35,027 nt of DNA from a virus. Positions 1 to 9,328 of this stretch are shown piece after piece. Below the pieces are notes generated by a model. That model saw only the letters and a program-made list of their open reading frames with translations. It was not told where the DNA came from and searched no databases. The stretch lies in IMG/VR virus record IMGVR_UViG_3300013005_000098, positions 1 to 35,027 of that record. One strand, given 5' to 3'. Both the position numbers and the translations under genes were made by a program. How positions within the stretch are numbered: position 1 is the first letter of the stretch; each line of letters begins with the position of its first letter.

Positions 1-1086
1 GAAGTTATCACCCGCCTGGGGCGGCACGGTAAACTTCTAGTAGTTGGAACCCGTGTCGCGCCCATAGATTTATATAAGATGATTCGTGACCCAGGTCAGT
101 GGACTGGTGGCAAGAGCCCCTTCACTTACTTCTCGATGCCAGCCGTGCTGGAGTTTGACGAGAAGCCTGAGAATTGGAAAACCCTTTGGCCGTGGACTGA
201 CCGCGCTGAAGGAGATATTGACGAGGTTAACAATGATGGACTTTATCCGAAATGGGATGGACCCTCTCTCTTTACGCGCCGCTCTGAAGTTGCGCCATCT
301 GTCTGGGCTATGGTCTACCAGCAAGAAGACGTCCAAGAAGACAGTATATTCTCGCCAACAGCAGTCGCAGGATGTGTTAACGGTATGCGAAAGCGCGGAC
401 CGCTTAAACCAGATACTCCAGGGCACCCGAAACATTTAGAGTCTACCTATACGGTTATTGGTTTTGACCCAGCCGTATCTGGTCGTTCAGCATTTGTGGC
501 AGTTACTTACAACCGCGCTGACGGTAAAGTTTACGTTTTAGATTGTATTAACATGGTTGACCCTACTCCCCAAAAGGAAACAGCGTTGATTCATGAGTGG
601 GTAGAGAAGTACCATCCGCAAGAGTTTCGAGTTGAGATTAACGCTCACCAGAAATACTACGCTATGGATACTGACCTGCGTAACTATCTAGCTCAGTGGG
701 GTTGTCAGTTAAACTCACACTTCACTGGCAAGAACAAATGGGACACTTCCTTTGGTGTTGCATCCATGGCGAGCCTATTCGGCTCTATCCGTGATGGACG
801 TTTCCAAGATAACAACCTGATTGAGATGCCTTCTAACGAAGGCTCCGAGGGACTTAAGTCTCTAGTTCAACAGTTGATTACCTGGAAGCCAGATACCAAG
901 AACCCGACTGACTGCGTTATGGCCTTATGGTTTGCAATTATTCGGGTGCGTGAACTGATGCAACAATCAACACGCATTGGCCAGTATGGTCAGAACAGAT
1001 GGGCTACAAGAGCTCAGATAGCACAACGCGGTTCAATTCAATTAGATGAAGCCTTTGCATCGCAATGGGCTGACCAATACGGATAG
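1..1086 (+). CDS. terL: Terminase large subunit, C-terminal part (5' end outside window)
   Basis: The reading frame is open from base 1 without a stop, so the gene starts upstream and the ATG at 79 is internal. What remains is the end of the ATPase half (an LLVVGTR strand followed by AP-DLY, the usual coupling region) and the whole RNase H-like nuclease half. The first nuclease aspartate lies in VIGFDPAVSG (around base 465), an acidic-strand position follows at VEINAHQKYY, and the last acidic residue is in NPTDCVMALW near the end. Terminase cuts concatemeric DNA and drives it through the portal, and the portal gene follows closely. The Walker A and B motifs would lie upstream and cannot be checked. 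The assignment rests on nuclease motifs, order and context. Confidence 0.88.
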   Translation, partial: EVITRLGRHGKLLVVGTRVAPIDLYKMIRDPGQWTGGKSPFTYFSMPAVLEFDEKPENWKTLWPWTDRAEGDIDEVNNDGLYPKWDGPSLFTRRSEVAPSVWAMVYQQEDVQEDSIFSPTAVAGCVNGMRKRGPLKPDTPGHPKHLESTYTVIGFDPAVSGRSAFVAVTYNRADGKVYVLDCINMVDPTPQKETALIHEWVEKYHPQEFRVEINAHQKYYAMDTDLRNYLAQWGCQLNSHFTGKNKWDTSFGVASMASLFGSIRDGRFQDNNLIEMPSNEGSEGLKSLVQQLITWKPDTKNPTDCVMALWFAIIRVRELMQQSTRIGQYGQNRWATRAQIAQRGSIQLDEAFASQWADQYG

Positions 1087-1095
1087 GAAAATAAC

Positions 1096-1362
1096 ATGGC
1101 AACAAAAGCAGAAAAAGTATTAAAGACAGAAAAAATGAAAAGCACAGGCCTTAACCCAGATGTTGCAGCAGTTAGATATGTTAACGCTGGCCTTAAAGAC
1201 CTCGGTCTAAAACCAGTAGAAAAAATGGAACTTCAAAAGAAGTTAATTCCTATTGTCGCAAGTCGTATTAGCAATGACCGTGGTCGCACAGCATCACGTG
1301 CTCAGAATGTTGTTAACCGTGAAGCAAAAGCCCGCGTTGCAAAAGCAAAAAGCAAGATTTAA
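1096..1362 (+). CDS. Small basic protein downstream of terminase
   Basis: 88 residues, lysine/arginine-rich and mostly helical, ending in a strongly basic tail (REAKARVAKAKSKI). It starts 9 bases after the terminase stop, with an AGGA Shine-Dalgarno-like sequence before the ATG. There is no signal peptide or membrane segment. Its place between terminase and portal suggests a virion or packaging-associated, possibly DNA-contacting role, but I do not recognise the family. Coding status is supported by spacing, codon pattern and absence of a competing frame. Confidence 0.7.
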   Translation: MATKAEKVLKTEKMKSTGLNPDVAAVRYVNAGLKDLGLKPVEKMELQKKLIPIVASRISNDRGRTASRAQNVVNREAKARVAKAKSKI

Positions 1363-1382
1363 CTAGAGATAGGGAAAACAAA

Positions 1383-1673
1383 ATGGCACGTAATACCAAT
1401 ACAAATGTAGCACCAGGCGGCGGCGGCGGCGGAATGCCATCACGCGGCGCAAAAGTTAGTTCAAGCGTAAAAGTAACAGTTAAGCCAGGTGCTGCTGGTC
1501 TTTCATCAACAGAAGTAGCACGTCTTAAAGCCATTAACGCAATGGTGTCTGGCATGAATACAAGTCAAATTCAACGTGCGCTTAAGGCTGCCAATAAAGG
1601 AATCGCTGCAAAAACAGTTTCAGGTCGTGGCGGCGGTATGGGTGGCGGCTTGAACATTAATAAAGTTAGATAA
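1383..1673 (+). CDS. Small glycine-rich basic protein, unknown function
   Basis: 96 residues. A glycine run near the N terminus (PGGGGGGMPSRG) and a second glycine cluster near the C terminus (GRGGGMGGG) flank a middle of about 55 residues that looks helical (LSSTEVARLKAINAMVSGM, then QIQRALKAANKG). The ATG follows a purine-rich stretch (AGGGAAAACAAA). The low-complexity ends look like flexible arms of a structural protein. Nothing identifies a function. It sits in the same operon as terminase and portal, with gaps of 20 and 27 bases on either side. Confidence 0.65.
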   Translation: MARNTNTNVAPGGGGGGMPSRGAKVSSSVKVTVKPGAAGLSSTEVARLKAINAMVSGMNTSQIQRALKAANKGIAAKTVSGRGGGMGGGLNINKVR

Positions 1674-1700
1674 TTAATTTCCCTTTAAGTTAGGACAACA

Positions 1701-3467
1701 ATGGCATTATCAATGGAGCAGGTAGCTGCACGCGTTCAAGCGCTACGCTATCGCAACAACGAGCGCGACCAGCGCAACCTTGACGTCCTTGCAGTTCGTA
1801 AGGGTAAAATTGCTGAAGTCTATCCTGACTTCTTCCCAGATGGAGTAGATGCCAATGTCGTGGCAAATTTTATTGACATTGTTGCCCGCGACCTATCCGA
1901 GGTTATGGCACCACTACCAGCCGTCAACTGTTCAGCAGCGAATCAAGTTAGCGACCGTGCCCGTACTTTCGCTGATAAGCGTACTCGTATTGCTTCGAAT
2001 TATTTTTCGAACTCTGACCTGGCTGTACAAATGTACTCGGGCGCAGACTGGTACATCACATATGGTTTCGTCCCATTCATAATTGAATTAGACGAAGAAG
2101 CAAAACTGCCACGTATTCGCGTAGAAAATCCAATAGGTGCTTATCCTGAGTTTGACCGCTACGGACGTTGTGTGGCATTTGCTAAGCGTTACATGATGAC
2201 ACTGGGCGAATTAGTAACTCAATTCCCTGAGTATGAAAGAGAACTGCTAGGTGGCTACGGCTACAAGCAAGACCTCAATCACCAGGTTGAGATGATTCGT
2301 TATTACGATAAAGACCAGTCACTCATCTACATCCCATCAAAGGGAGATTTAGTTCTTTCACGCGCTAAGAATCCTTTAGGAAAAATGATGGTTGTCTGCG
2401 CACGTAAACCATCCATTGATGGTGAACTACGTGGACAGTTTGATGATGTTCTAGGTATTCAATTGCTGCGCAATCGCTTTGCATTGCTTGCAATGGAAGC
2501 AGCAGAAAAATCTGTACAAGCTCCTATTGTACTTCCGCAAGATGTTCAAGAGCTACAACTTGGTGGAGATGCGGTTATCCGTACCTCTAACCCAGCAGGT
2601 GTACGTCGTGTAGAATTATCTATTCCACAAGGTGCGTTTACTGAACAACAAGTCTTAAACCAAGAACTTCGCGTTGGAACTCGTTATCCTGAATCGCGTA
2701 CAGGTAATGTTAGCGCATCAATTGTTACAGGTCAAGGCGTACAGGCTCTTATGGGAGCCTTTGATACACAAGTCAAGTCAGCACAAGCAATCTTTGCTGC
2801 TGCCCTTCGTGATGTAATCGGCCTTTGTTTTGAAGTTGATGAAGTTATTTATCCTGAAGAAAAGACCATTCGTGGTGTTGACTCAGGTTCTCCATACGAA
2901 ATTACCTACAAGCCAAATAAAGACATCAAGAAGGATTACTCCGCTGATGTTCGTTACGGTATGCTTGCTGGTCTTAACCCTGCACAGGGTCTTATATTTA
3001 TGTTACAGGCCTTAGGCGGCAAACTTATCTCCAAGGACATGGCGATGAGAGAACTACCATTTACTGTTAACGTAACACAAGAGTTGGAAAAGATTGAGAT
3101 TGAAGATATGCGTTCAGCACTTCTTGGGTCTCTTACGGCCTACACTCAAGCAATTCCACAGATGGCTACTCAAGGCCAGGATGCTTCTGAAGTAGTGCGT
3201 AAAATTGCGGCTGTGATTAAGGCACGCCAAAAGGGACAAGCACTTGAGGATGCGATAGAAGCAACCTTTGCCCCACAACCGCAACCAGTTCCTCCTGCTG
3301 GAGTACCACAAGCGGTTGAGCAAATGTCCCCTGCTCCCGAAGGTGCACCAGCAGGAGGCACTCCTCTTCCACCGCAAGAAGCACCACAAGATATTCAAAG
3401 TTTACTCTCTAGCCTGACTTCAGGCGGGGGAGCAAATGCAAGCGTTCGTACAGTACAGCGCAGATAA
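1701..3467 (+). CDS. Portal protein
   Basis: 588 residues, within the usual portal range. The portal forms the ring at one capsid vertex through which DNA enters and leaves, and it docks terminase. The N-terminal third has the typical start of podovirus-type portals (helix with ALRYRNNERDQRNLDVLAVRKGK, then a conserved VANFIDIVARDLSEVMAPLP segment), followed by a beta-rich wing, a long helical stretch around residues 330-420, and a C-terminal glutamine/proline-rich tail from about residue 525 (PQPQPVPPAG, APAGGTPLPP), likely disordered. Position right after terminase supports the call. The SD is AGGA before ATG. Assigned from sequence character and order, not from a search. Confidence 0.82.
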   Translation: MALSMEQVAARVQALRYRNNERDQRNLDVLAVRKGKIAEVYPDFFPDGVDANVVANFIDIVARDLSEVMAPLPAVNCSAANQVSDRARTFADKRTRIASNYFSNSDLAVQMYSGADWYITYGFVPFIIELDEEAKLPRIRVENPIGAYPEFDRYGRCVAFAKRYMMTLGELVTQFPEYERELLGGYGYKQDLNHQVEMIRYYDKDQSLIYIPSKGDLVLSRAKNPLGKMMVVCARKPSIDGELRGQFDDVLGIQLLRNRFALLAMEAAEKSVQAPIVLPQDVQELQLGGDAVIRTSNPAGVRRVELSIPQGAFTEQQVLNQELRVGTRYPESRTGNVSASIVTGQGVQALMGAFDTQVKSAQAIFAAALRDVIGLCFEVDEVIYPEEKTIRGVDSGSPYEITYKPNKDIKKDYSADVRYGMLAGLNPAQGLIFMLQALGGKLISKDMAMRELPFTVNVTQELEKIEIEDMRSALLGSLTAYTQAIPQMATQGQDASEVVRKIAAVIKARQKGQALEDAIEATFAPQPQPVPPAGVPQAVEQMSPAPEGAPAGGTPLPPQEAPQDIQSLLSSLTSGGGANASVRTVQRR

Positions 3468-3481
3468 ACTAGGAGGGGACA

Positions 3482-4027
3482 ATGACTACAATTATCGGCG
3501 TGCAAAGCACTGATGGTTGCACTATGGTCGCTGATAGCCTAGTAAGTGATGATACTGGTCGCACTTGGTCACATCCACAGATGACTAAAATAAATAAACG
3601 TGGAGAATTTTTAATTGGTGGAGCGGGCGAAGTTGCTCCGTGTGATATAGCACAACATGTTTGGGAACCACCAGTCCTAACTGTTAAAGATAAAAAAGAT
3701 GTTTATCATTTTATGATTACAAAGGCAATGCCTTCACTTCGTGAATGTTTAAAGACCAATGGATATAACTTTGATGAGCCACAGGATAAAGATTCTAGTT
3801 CTAGATTCCAATTCTTAATGGCTGTTAACGGTGAACTATTTGATATTGGTGATGATTTATCAGTAATGCGTAACGTTGATGGATTCTATGGTGTAGGTTC
3901 TGGTGCACAAATTGCACTAGGTGCCCTATATGCTGGAGCAGAAGCAATAAGAGCAGTAGAAATTGCTGCTCAATTAAGTATTTTTTCAGAAGGACCCTTT
4001 CAAGTAGAGGTTCAATATTCTAAGTAG
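3482..4027 (+). CDS. Proteasome-beta/HslV-like Ntn hydrolase, candidate head maturation protease
   Basis: 181 residues with the hallmarks of the proteasome beta/HslV N-terminal-nucleophile family. It begins M-T-T-I-I-G, so removal of Met would expose Thr as nucleophile. With that Thr as residue 1, Asp17 falls in the VADS motif, matching the family's conserved Asp17. A lysine follows in the MTKINKRG strand (family Lys33 region), then GGAGE, and a late GVGSGAQIALGALYAGAEA segment equivalent to the GSG-A-A-A helix. In the family the enzyme cleaves peptides inside a compartment. It lies between portal and the large virion proteins, where phages usually keep a prohead protease, and no other protease of that kind is visible. 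A strong SD (GGAGGGG) precedes the ATG. Role in head maturation is inference. Confidence 0.8.
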   Translation: MTTIIGVQSTDGCTMVADSLVSDDTGRTWSHPQMTKINKRGEFLIGGAGEVAPCDIAQHVWEPPVLTVKDKKDVYHFMITKAMPSLRECLKTNGYNFDEPQDKDSSSRFQFLMAVNGELFDIGDDLSVMRNVDGFYGVGSGAQIALGALYAGAEAIRAVEIAAQLSIFSEGPFQVEVQYSK

Positions 4028-4035
4028 GAGGAAAA

Positions 4036-4500
4036 ATGGCTGGAAATCAGAATAGTGGCGGTATGCGCCCAACTGCTCCACAGAATAATCCTGCTAATGT
4101 CTCAGCAACTGGCGGAAATGGACAAAGCGGACAAGGACAAGCCGCTCGATACATTCCAGGCTTGCCTTATGGGCAAGGACAGGCAACAATGCAGACACAA
4201 CAATCAGCAAAAATGTCTGCTGGACCACGTCCAAGTGCCACTACGGCACCTAAGCTTCCAGATGTAATGGGATTAACTGAACCAACTATGCGTCCAGAAG
4301 AGCCTGTCACTGCTGGCTTGACTCCTTATGGTCAACCAAACGACCCAACTGCTTTAGGACTTCCAGGTCAAATGCCAAATCAAGACCCTGACGTTGAAAT
4401 GGTTCGTCGTTTTTTTCCTGCAATGGAGTTCTGGGCTAGTCAACCTGGTGCATCTCAGGCCACTAAAGACTACATCGTGTATTTGCGAGGTACTCTGTGA
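4036..4500 (+). CDS. Low-complexity Asn/Gln/Pro/Gly-rich virion-type protein
   Basis: 154 residues. The first 100 are rich in Gln, Asn, Gly and Pro (for example GGNGQSGQGQAARYIPGLPYGQGQ) and likely disordered; the last 40 (MVRRFFPAMEFWASQPGASQATKDYIVYLRGTL) look like a folded helical end. An AGGAGG SD lies 5 bases before the ATG. The stop overlaps the GTG of the next gene (GTGA), suggesting translational coupling to the 1609-residue protein and a shared complex. Family not recognised; a virion linker or chaperone role is a guess. Confidence 0.7.
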   Translation: MAGNQNSGGMRPTAPQNNPANVSATGGNGQSGQGQAARYIPGLPYGQGQATMQTQQSAKMSAGPRPSATTAPKLPDVMGLTEPTMRPEEPVTAGLTPYGQPNDPTALGLPGQMPNQDPDVEMVRRFFPAMEFWASQPGASQATKDYIVYLRGTL

Positions 4501-7500
4501 GTGTTTGGGAATACCTAGGAAAGATTCAGCGTGAACTTGAAAAGAGACCTACACCCCAAAGAGCATCAACCAAATATTCAGTAAGCGACAAGGGTCAAGT
4601 TTCAACAAATGTGCAGCAAGCTGCCCCAATGCCTACCCCTTCAGCTGCTCCTGCGCCTATGAGTATTCAAGGCACCCCAACGTATGACCCAGGTTGGAAG
4701 AATCAGTTTGGCGTTACCTTTGATGCTGCCAAGAATCTACCATCTAACCCAGGTGGTTGGAACAATGAGGTTGAAACTCTAAGAAAAGTTGGAATCGATG
4801 TAGCAGATGCTACTATTGGAAAAGTAATTGAAAAAACTTTAGTTCCTGTAGATAACGCCACAGGCGGTGCGCTTTCTAAAGCACTTATGTACGGAACAAA
4901 TGAAGTTCGTTCTAACTATGCATTTACTAGAGATTTAGAAAACAGAACAACAGGCATGGGTCTTTTATCTGGCTTGCTAATGCTATCTGCTGGAGTCGGT
5001 GGCGGAATTCTAGGCGCTTTTGTTGGTGGACCTGTAGGTATATGGGCTGGCGCTACACTAGGTATAGCTGCTGCTGGACGTATTGGTAGAGAAGTATCTG
5101 AAACTGGTGTTCTTGGCAATGCATTTAAGACATCTGCTGAAGTAGCAACGACTAAAGCTGGTCAAGAGAAGTATAATTTTGGTCGAGATACAGTAACAAC
5201 CATCTCTGAGATTACTGGCTCTGAAACATTTGGTGATACCACTATGGGTATTGGTGCTATCACATCAGGTATCTTAAATTTTGGTTTTGAACTTGGAACA
5301 TCACCTGACATTGGTGCTGCTAAAGTAGCAGGTGCTGGTGTGCGTGGAGCACTTGTTGCTCCAATCAAGGAGACTGGCGGAAAGTTTAGTTCTAAACTTC
5401 TTGCTCCTGTGTTTGAAGCACAGACAGCAGCCCGTTTAGCTAAGGATGTAGACCTGCTTAAGCGCACTGGCGCTGGTGAAACAACCGTGTACACTCCAAT
5501 GTTTGAATTCTTTAAGAGTCATACTCCTGGTGAGTTAATTATGCGCAAAGGCTTTGACAATGAAGTCGGAATGTTTGCAGCTCAAGTACTTGCTGGTCAA
5601 TCAGATGAGGTAATCTCCCTAGCGCTACGCGCTGGACGTGGAGACTTAGACGCATTGGATACCCTTGCAGCATCACGTGCTGATATAGCAAATAATTTTA
5701 ACCGTCTTAATGATGGTATTCGCATGGGCGAAAAAGATGGTTTATACTTCGTAAAGTATGATGGCAAGACCCGCAATTTGGGCAAAGTCATGGGTGATTT
5801 GGACGAAACAGCCTGGGCACGTACTGAAGTAGAAGCGCTTCGTAAGCAGATTACTTGGTTAGATAACGCACTTGTCTTAGATAGTCGTCTAGCAGATAGA
5901 ACTGTTGGTAAATGGGCATGGGTAGAGCGTGCTCGTAATGATGCTGCTACTAGACGTATTGCTACTAAACTTGAAATGCCTTTAATGGGTAAGATGGAGA
6001 CCAAGGCTGGTAAAGCATTCCAGACTGTATACCAAAATGGTCCGTTAGGCATGTTTGTTCGCTTTATTGACCGAGGTATAGATGATATTCCTCGCAATAC
6101 AATTAACTTTAATGATGCTGTTCAAACACCTGAGCGTTTACGCACTAATCTTCGTGCATCTGTAGCAAAGTCTGGCTTAACGCCAGAACGTGCAGCAGAT
6201 ATCTATAATCGTTTTGTTTCAGCAACAAATGAATTAGAAAAACTAAAGGTTATTAATGAGTATACAGCAGAACTTGCACAAACTGTAGGGAAAAAGCATG
6301 GTGTTTCGCCAGATATTATTGAGCTTGTTCTTAAGACATGGGACAATGTTCATGGAACATGGATGTCTGAAGCACGCAATGCTAAAAACTTAAATGTTGG
6401 ATATATGTTTGGTCCTGGTGGAGTAGACGATATTCTTCATGACCCACAACTTATAACTCAGTTAGCAAATGGGGCATTTTTGCCAGACCCTAAGATGTGG
6501 GATAAAGCATTTGAACGTTACTCAAAGAAGCATGCAGCGCTACCTGGAGCAAAAGAGAATCTTGCCGTTAAAAGCAAGTATGTCTTAGATGAATTCCAAT
6601 CTTTATGGCGTGCTGGTACATTGCTTCGTGGTGGTTATCCACTTAATATTATCCGCGACTCAGCGGTTCGTGTCTATGGCGATGGCGCACTATTCCCATT
6701 GTTAATCAAGTTAACCCAAGATACCATTAACACACTTGCCAATAGTACACATACTACGGGTAAAATTAAAGATGCGTCGATTCGTTTAGCTAATCCAAAA
6801 AAGAATCTTGAGCGTATCTACTCAGACATTACTGACCGTGAGGCTACAATAGAAGCCCTGCAAAAAGTTCTTGAGGAATCAGGTTATAACCCTAAGAAAC
6901 CATCTAAGGAATTATCTGATTCACAAAAGTTCAACATTGCACAGTTAGATAATCTTAACAGAACGGTAAAAGAACTTCGTCGTCAGCAAGCCGCTCTAGT
7001 TGCTGGAAAGAAAACTAGAGTCGTAGCCCGCGACAAGATAGTTAACATTGATGGATATGATTTTCCAGCAGCATTTTCTGGACGCTTTGGTGACTTAAGC
7101 CGTCAGGCTTTAGTTCAGAAGGATGATATTCGCCGTGCTGTACAAGGTATCCGTGAGTTGGAGCTCGAGAATGTACGCCGCAGCCGCACTGGTGTTAGAA
7201 GCATCTTGCCTGGTGAGGACGAAGGATTACACTTAGCATCTTGGCAGCAAGCACTCCAAGACAAGATTGGCTTCGACCCTGTTGCTCGCCTAATTATGGA
7301 GGGCAAGACTCGTCAAGAAATTATTAAGTACCTTCGTAGTCCTGAAAGCAAAGACTATATGAGCCGTATGGGAGCAGAATCATTTGACGCCCCTAACCAA
7401 TACGAAAAGGTTCTTGCCGTAGTTGAACACTTTGCTCCTAGCAAGGAACTATACAAGCCAATTCTTAATGGTACTCTTGATGTTGATACATTGCGCAAAC

Positions 7501-9326
7501 TATATCCAAACATTGAAGAACGCCCACCAGTACTAAGTGACATGGTGAACGATATGTTAGGTCAAAGTGGAGCATATCGAAAGTTAACTAATCTTTATAA
7601 AGATGGTGTCGCTTGGCTATCAACTGCACCAACTAGTAAATTAATGTATTCTCCTTACTTTGCGGTCAAGTATGAAGAGAAACTTCAGTCTTTAGTATAT
7701 GTAGCTAACCTTCAAAAGCGTGTATTAAATGATTCTGATAAGGCAAACTTTGAAGCAGCGGCACGTGCCTATGGTATTCGTGAATATAAGAACAAGTTAA
7801 ACTCATTCCATCGTGACATGAATTACAATGGAATCTTTAACTATGTTCTAGCATTCTTCCCTGCTATTGTGGAGCAGTATCGTGCGTATGGTCGCATCTT
7901 CATGGAGCACCCTGATTTCCTTATTAAGGCAGCACAGATTTCATCTGTTCCAGAACGTTTAGGGGCAGAAGAAGAAGACCCATTTGGCAATAGATATGTG
8001 GAAGTTCCACTACCTATGCTTGGCGGAATTAAGGGTCGCATCAACTCTAACTGGTTTAATGTGTTCAATCCAACAGGCAATAGCCTTGTATCTGGTGGAC
8101 CATTGCTTACATCAAGTGTAAACTTATGGTCAAAACAGTTTAATGTTGAGAATAAATTTACGCAGTGGGCTCTGCCGTTTGGTACTCAAACTGGACTGAC
8201 TGGCATGGTTACCCCCAATACTGCACGTCGTTTAGCACAGGCAGCAAAGGCACAGTTACTTGAAAATGGTGACCAGTTTAACACTGACACCAATATGTTC
8301 TTGCGTCAGATTCGCTTTGATTATATCAATGCTAACCATAAAGAGCCAAGTGCTGATGAAGTTAATGGCATGACTTACGAGGCAAAAGAAAAAGCAACTG
8401 GACTTGCTTGGTTACGCTTCCTGTCATCCATCTCTCTACCAGCACAGCCACGTTATGTTACTGGCCTACAGGGATATGCTGATGAACTTCAAAGAATGAC
8501 ACAGGCAGACCCAATAAATGGCGAGGAAACATTCTTAAAGACATACCCTGATTATTTCCTACTTACAAGCAAGTTATCAGATTCAACCGCTGGCATCAGT
8601 CCTGATGCTACAGCCGTTGCCTTACTTAAGGATAATAAAGATACTTTAAATCGCATTGTTGCTAACATTGGAACAGATAACTTAAATGTTTTAGGTGCTG
8701 TATTTAATGATGAAAACTATGCGTTCTCTTCAGCGGCAAATGCATACTTACAGTCTACTGATATCCCAGGATATCCAGGCAAGAAGTTCAGAGATACCAA
8801 AGGCTTCTTAGAGGCAACCACAAAGTCAATTGTAGCCAAGGGCTGGAATGACTTTAGCAATCTTAAAGAGATTGTTCTTGATGAACTAACAAAGAGTGGC
8901 ATGAATCCTAACCGTGGATACGGTAAGAATATCTATGACCAATACATGGATAGCTTTATTCAAGGCCAAAAAGAAAAGAACAATATCTGGTATGAAGAGT
9001 ACTCGGCTGGGTATAGTGGTGGCTCCTCAAGCCGTCAAGCTGCTACAGTTAAAGCTCTTAGTATTGCTGCTAACACACCAAAGATGTGGAAAGAACTATC
9101 TAAGCAGCCACGCTGGGCCACAATTGTAGAGTATTTAAATTTCAGATATACAATATATGATGAGTTAACAAGAACTGGCACGTCACTTGAATCAATGCGT
9201 AATCGTAAGTTACGTGAAGATGCTGCTGACTATGTGTTGCTTCTACGTAAGCGCGACATCAACTTCGGCAAGTTCTATGATAGGTACTTTGATAATGATA
9301 AATTCGACTATGTCTACGGTGGGTAA
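4497..9326 (+). CDS. Very large (1609 aa) virion protein, candidate DNA-ejection/internal core protein
   Basis: 1609 residues, the largest product in the window. It starts at GTG inside the previous stop. After a proline-rich N terminus (residues about 40-60) there is a glycine-zipper-like hydrophobic stretch near residues 150-200 (SGLLMLSAGVGGGILGAF, then VGGPVGIWAGATLGIAAAG) that could insert into a membrane. The rest is mainly helical, with a charged coiled-coil-like region around residues 770-850 and an aromatic-rich segment (FNYVLAFFPAIVEQYRAYGRIF) near residue 1110. Size, glycine-zipper and position among head genes resemble internal virion proteins that podoviruses eject to span the envelope (as T7 gp15/gp16 do). 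I found no clear lytic, polymerase or protease motif. Function is inference; the gene itself is certain. Confidence 0.75.
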   Translation: MSVWEYLGKIQRELEKRPTPQRASTKYSVSDKGQVSTNVQQAAPMPTPSAAPAPMSIQGTPTYDPGWKNQFGVTFDAAKNLPSNPGGWNNEVETLRKVGIDVADATIGKVIEKTLVPVDNATGGALSKALMYGTNEVRSNYAFTRDLENRTTGMGLLSGLLMLSAGVGGGILGAFVGGPVGIWAGATLGIAAAGRIGREVSETGVLGNAFKTSAEVATTKAGQEKYNFGRDTVTTISEITGSETFGDTTMGIGAITSGILNFGFELGTSPDIGAAKVAGAGVRGALVAPIKETGGKFSSKLLAPVFEAQTAARLAKDVDLLKRTGAGETTVYTPMFEFFKSHTPGELIMRKGFDNEVGMFAAQVLAGQSDEVISLALRAGRGDLDALDTLAASRADIANNFNRLNDGIRMGEKDGLYFVKYDGKTRNLGKVMGDLDETAWARTEVEALRKQITWLDNALVLDSRLADRTVGKWAWVERARNDAATRRIATKLEMPLMGKMETKAGKAFQTVYQNGPLGMFVRFIDRGIDDIPRNTINFNDAVQTPERLRTNLRASVAKSGLTPERAADIYNRFVSATNELEKLKVINEYTAELAQTVGKKHGVSPDIIELVLKTWDNVHGTWMSEARNAKNLNVGYMFGPGGVDDILHDPQLITQLANGAFLPDPKMWDKAFERYSKKHAALPGAKENLAVKSKYVLDEFQSLWRAGTLLRGGYPLNIIRDSAVRVYGDGALFPLLIKLTQDTINTLANSTHTTGKIKDASIRLANPKKNLERIYSDITDREATIEALQKVLEESGYNPKKPSKELSDSQKFNIAQLDNLNRTVKELRRQQAALVAGKKTRVVARDKIVNIDGYDFPAAFSGRFGDLSRQALVQKDDIRRAVQGIRELELENVRRSRTGVRSILPGEDEGLHLASWQQALQDKIGFDPVARLIMEGKTRQEIIKYLRSPESKDYMSRMGAESFDAPNQYEKVLAVVEHFAPSKELYKPILNGTLDVDTLRKLYPNIEERPPVLSDMVNDMLGQSGAYRKLTNLYKDGVAWLSTAPTSKLMYSPYFAVKYEEKLQSLVYVANLQKRVLNDSDKANFEAAARAYGIREYKNKLNSFHRDMNYNGIFNYVLAFFPAIVEQYRAYGRIFMEHPDFLIKAAQISSVPERLGAEEEDPFGNRYVEVPLPMLGGIKGRINSNWFNVFNPTGNSLVSGGPLLTSSVNLWSKQFNVENKFTQWALPFGTQTGLTGMVTPNTARRLAQAAKAQLLENGDQFNTDTNMFLRQIRFDYINANHKEPSADEVNGMTYEAKEKATGLAWLRFLSSISLPAQPRYVTGLQGYADELQRMTQADPINGEETFLKTYPDYFLLTSKLSDSTAGISPDATAVALLKDNKDTLNRIVANIGTDNLNVLGAVFNDENYAFSSAANAYLQSTDIPGYPGKKFRDTKGFLEATTKSIVAKGWNDFSNLKEIVLDELTKSGMNPNRGYGKNIYDQYMDSFIQGQKEKNNIWYEEYSAGYSGGSSSRQAATVKALSIAANTPKMWKELSKQPRWATIVEYLNFRYTIYDELTRTGTSLESMRNRKLREDAADYVLLLRKRDINFGKFYDRYFDNDKFDYVYGG

Positions 9327-9328
9327 CA

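Noticed and set aside
7115-8080. Several minus-strand frames inside the 1609-residue gene
   Set aside because: Short, Ser/Arg-rich and without SD; the plus frame is unbroken for 4.8 kb.
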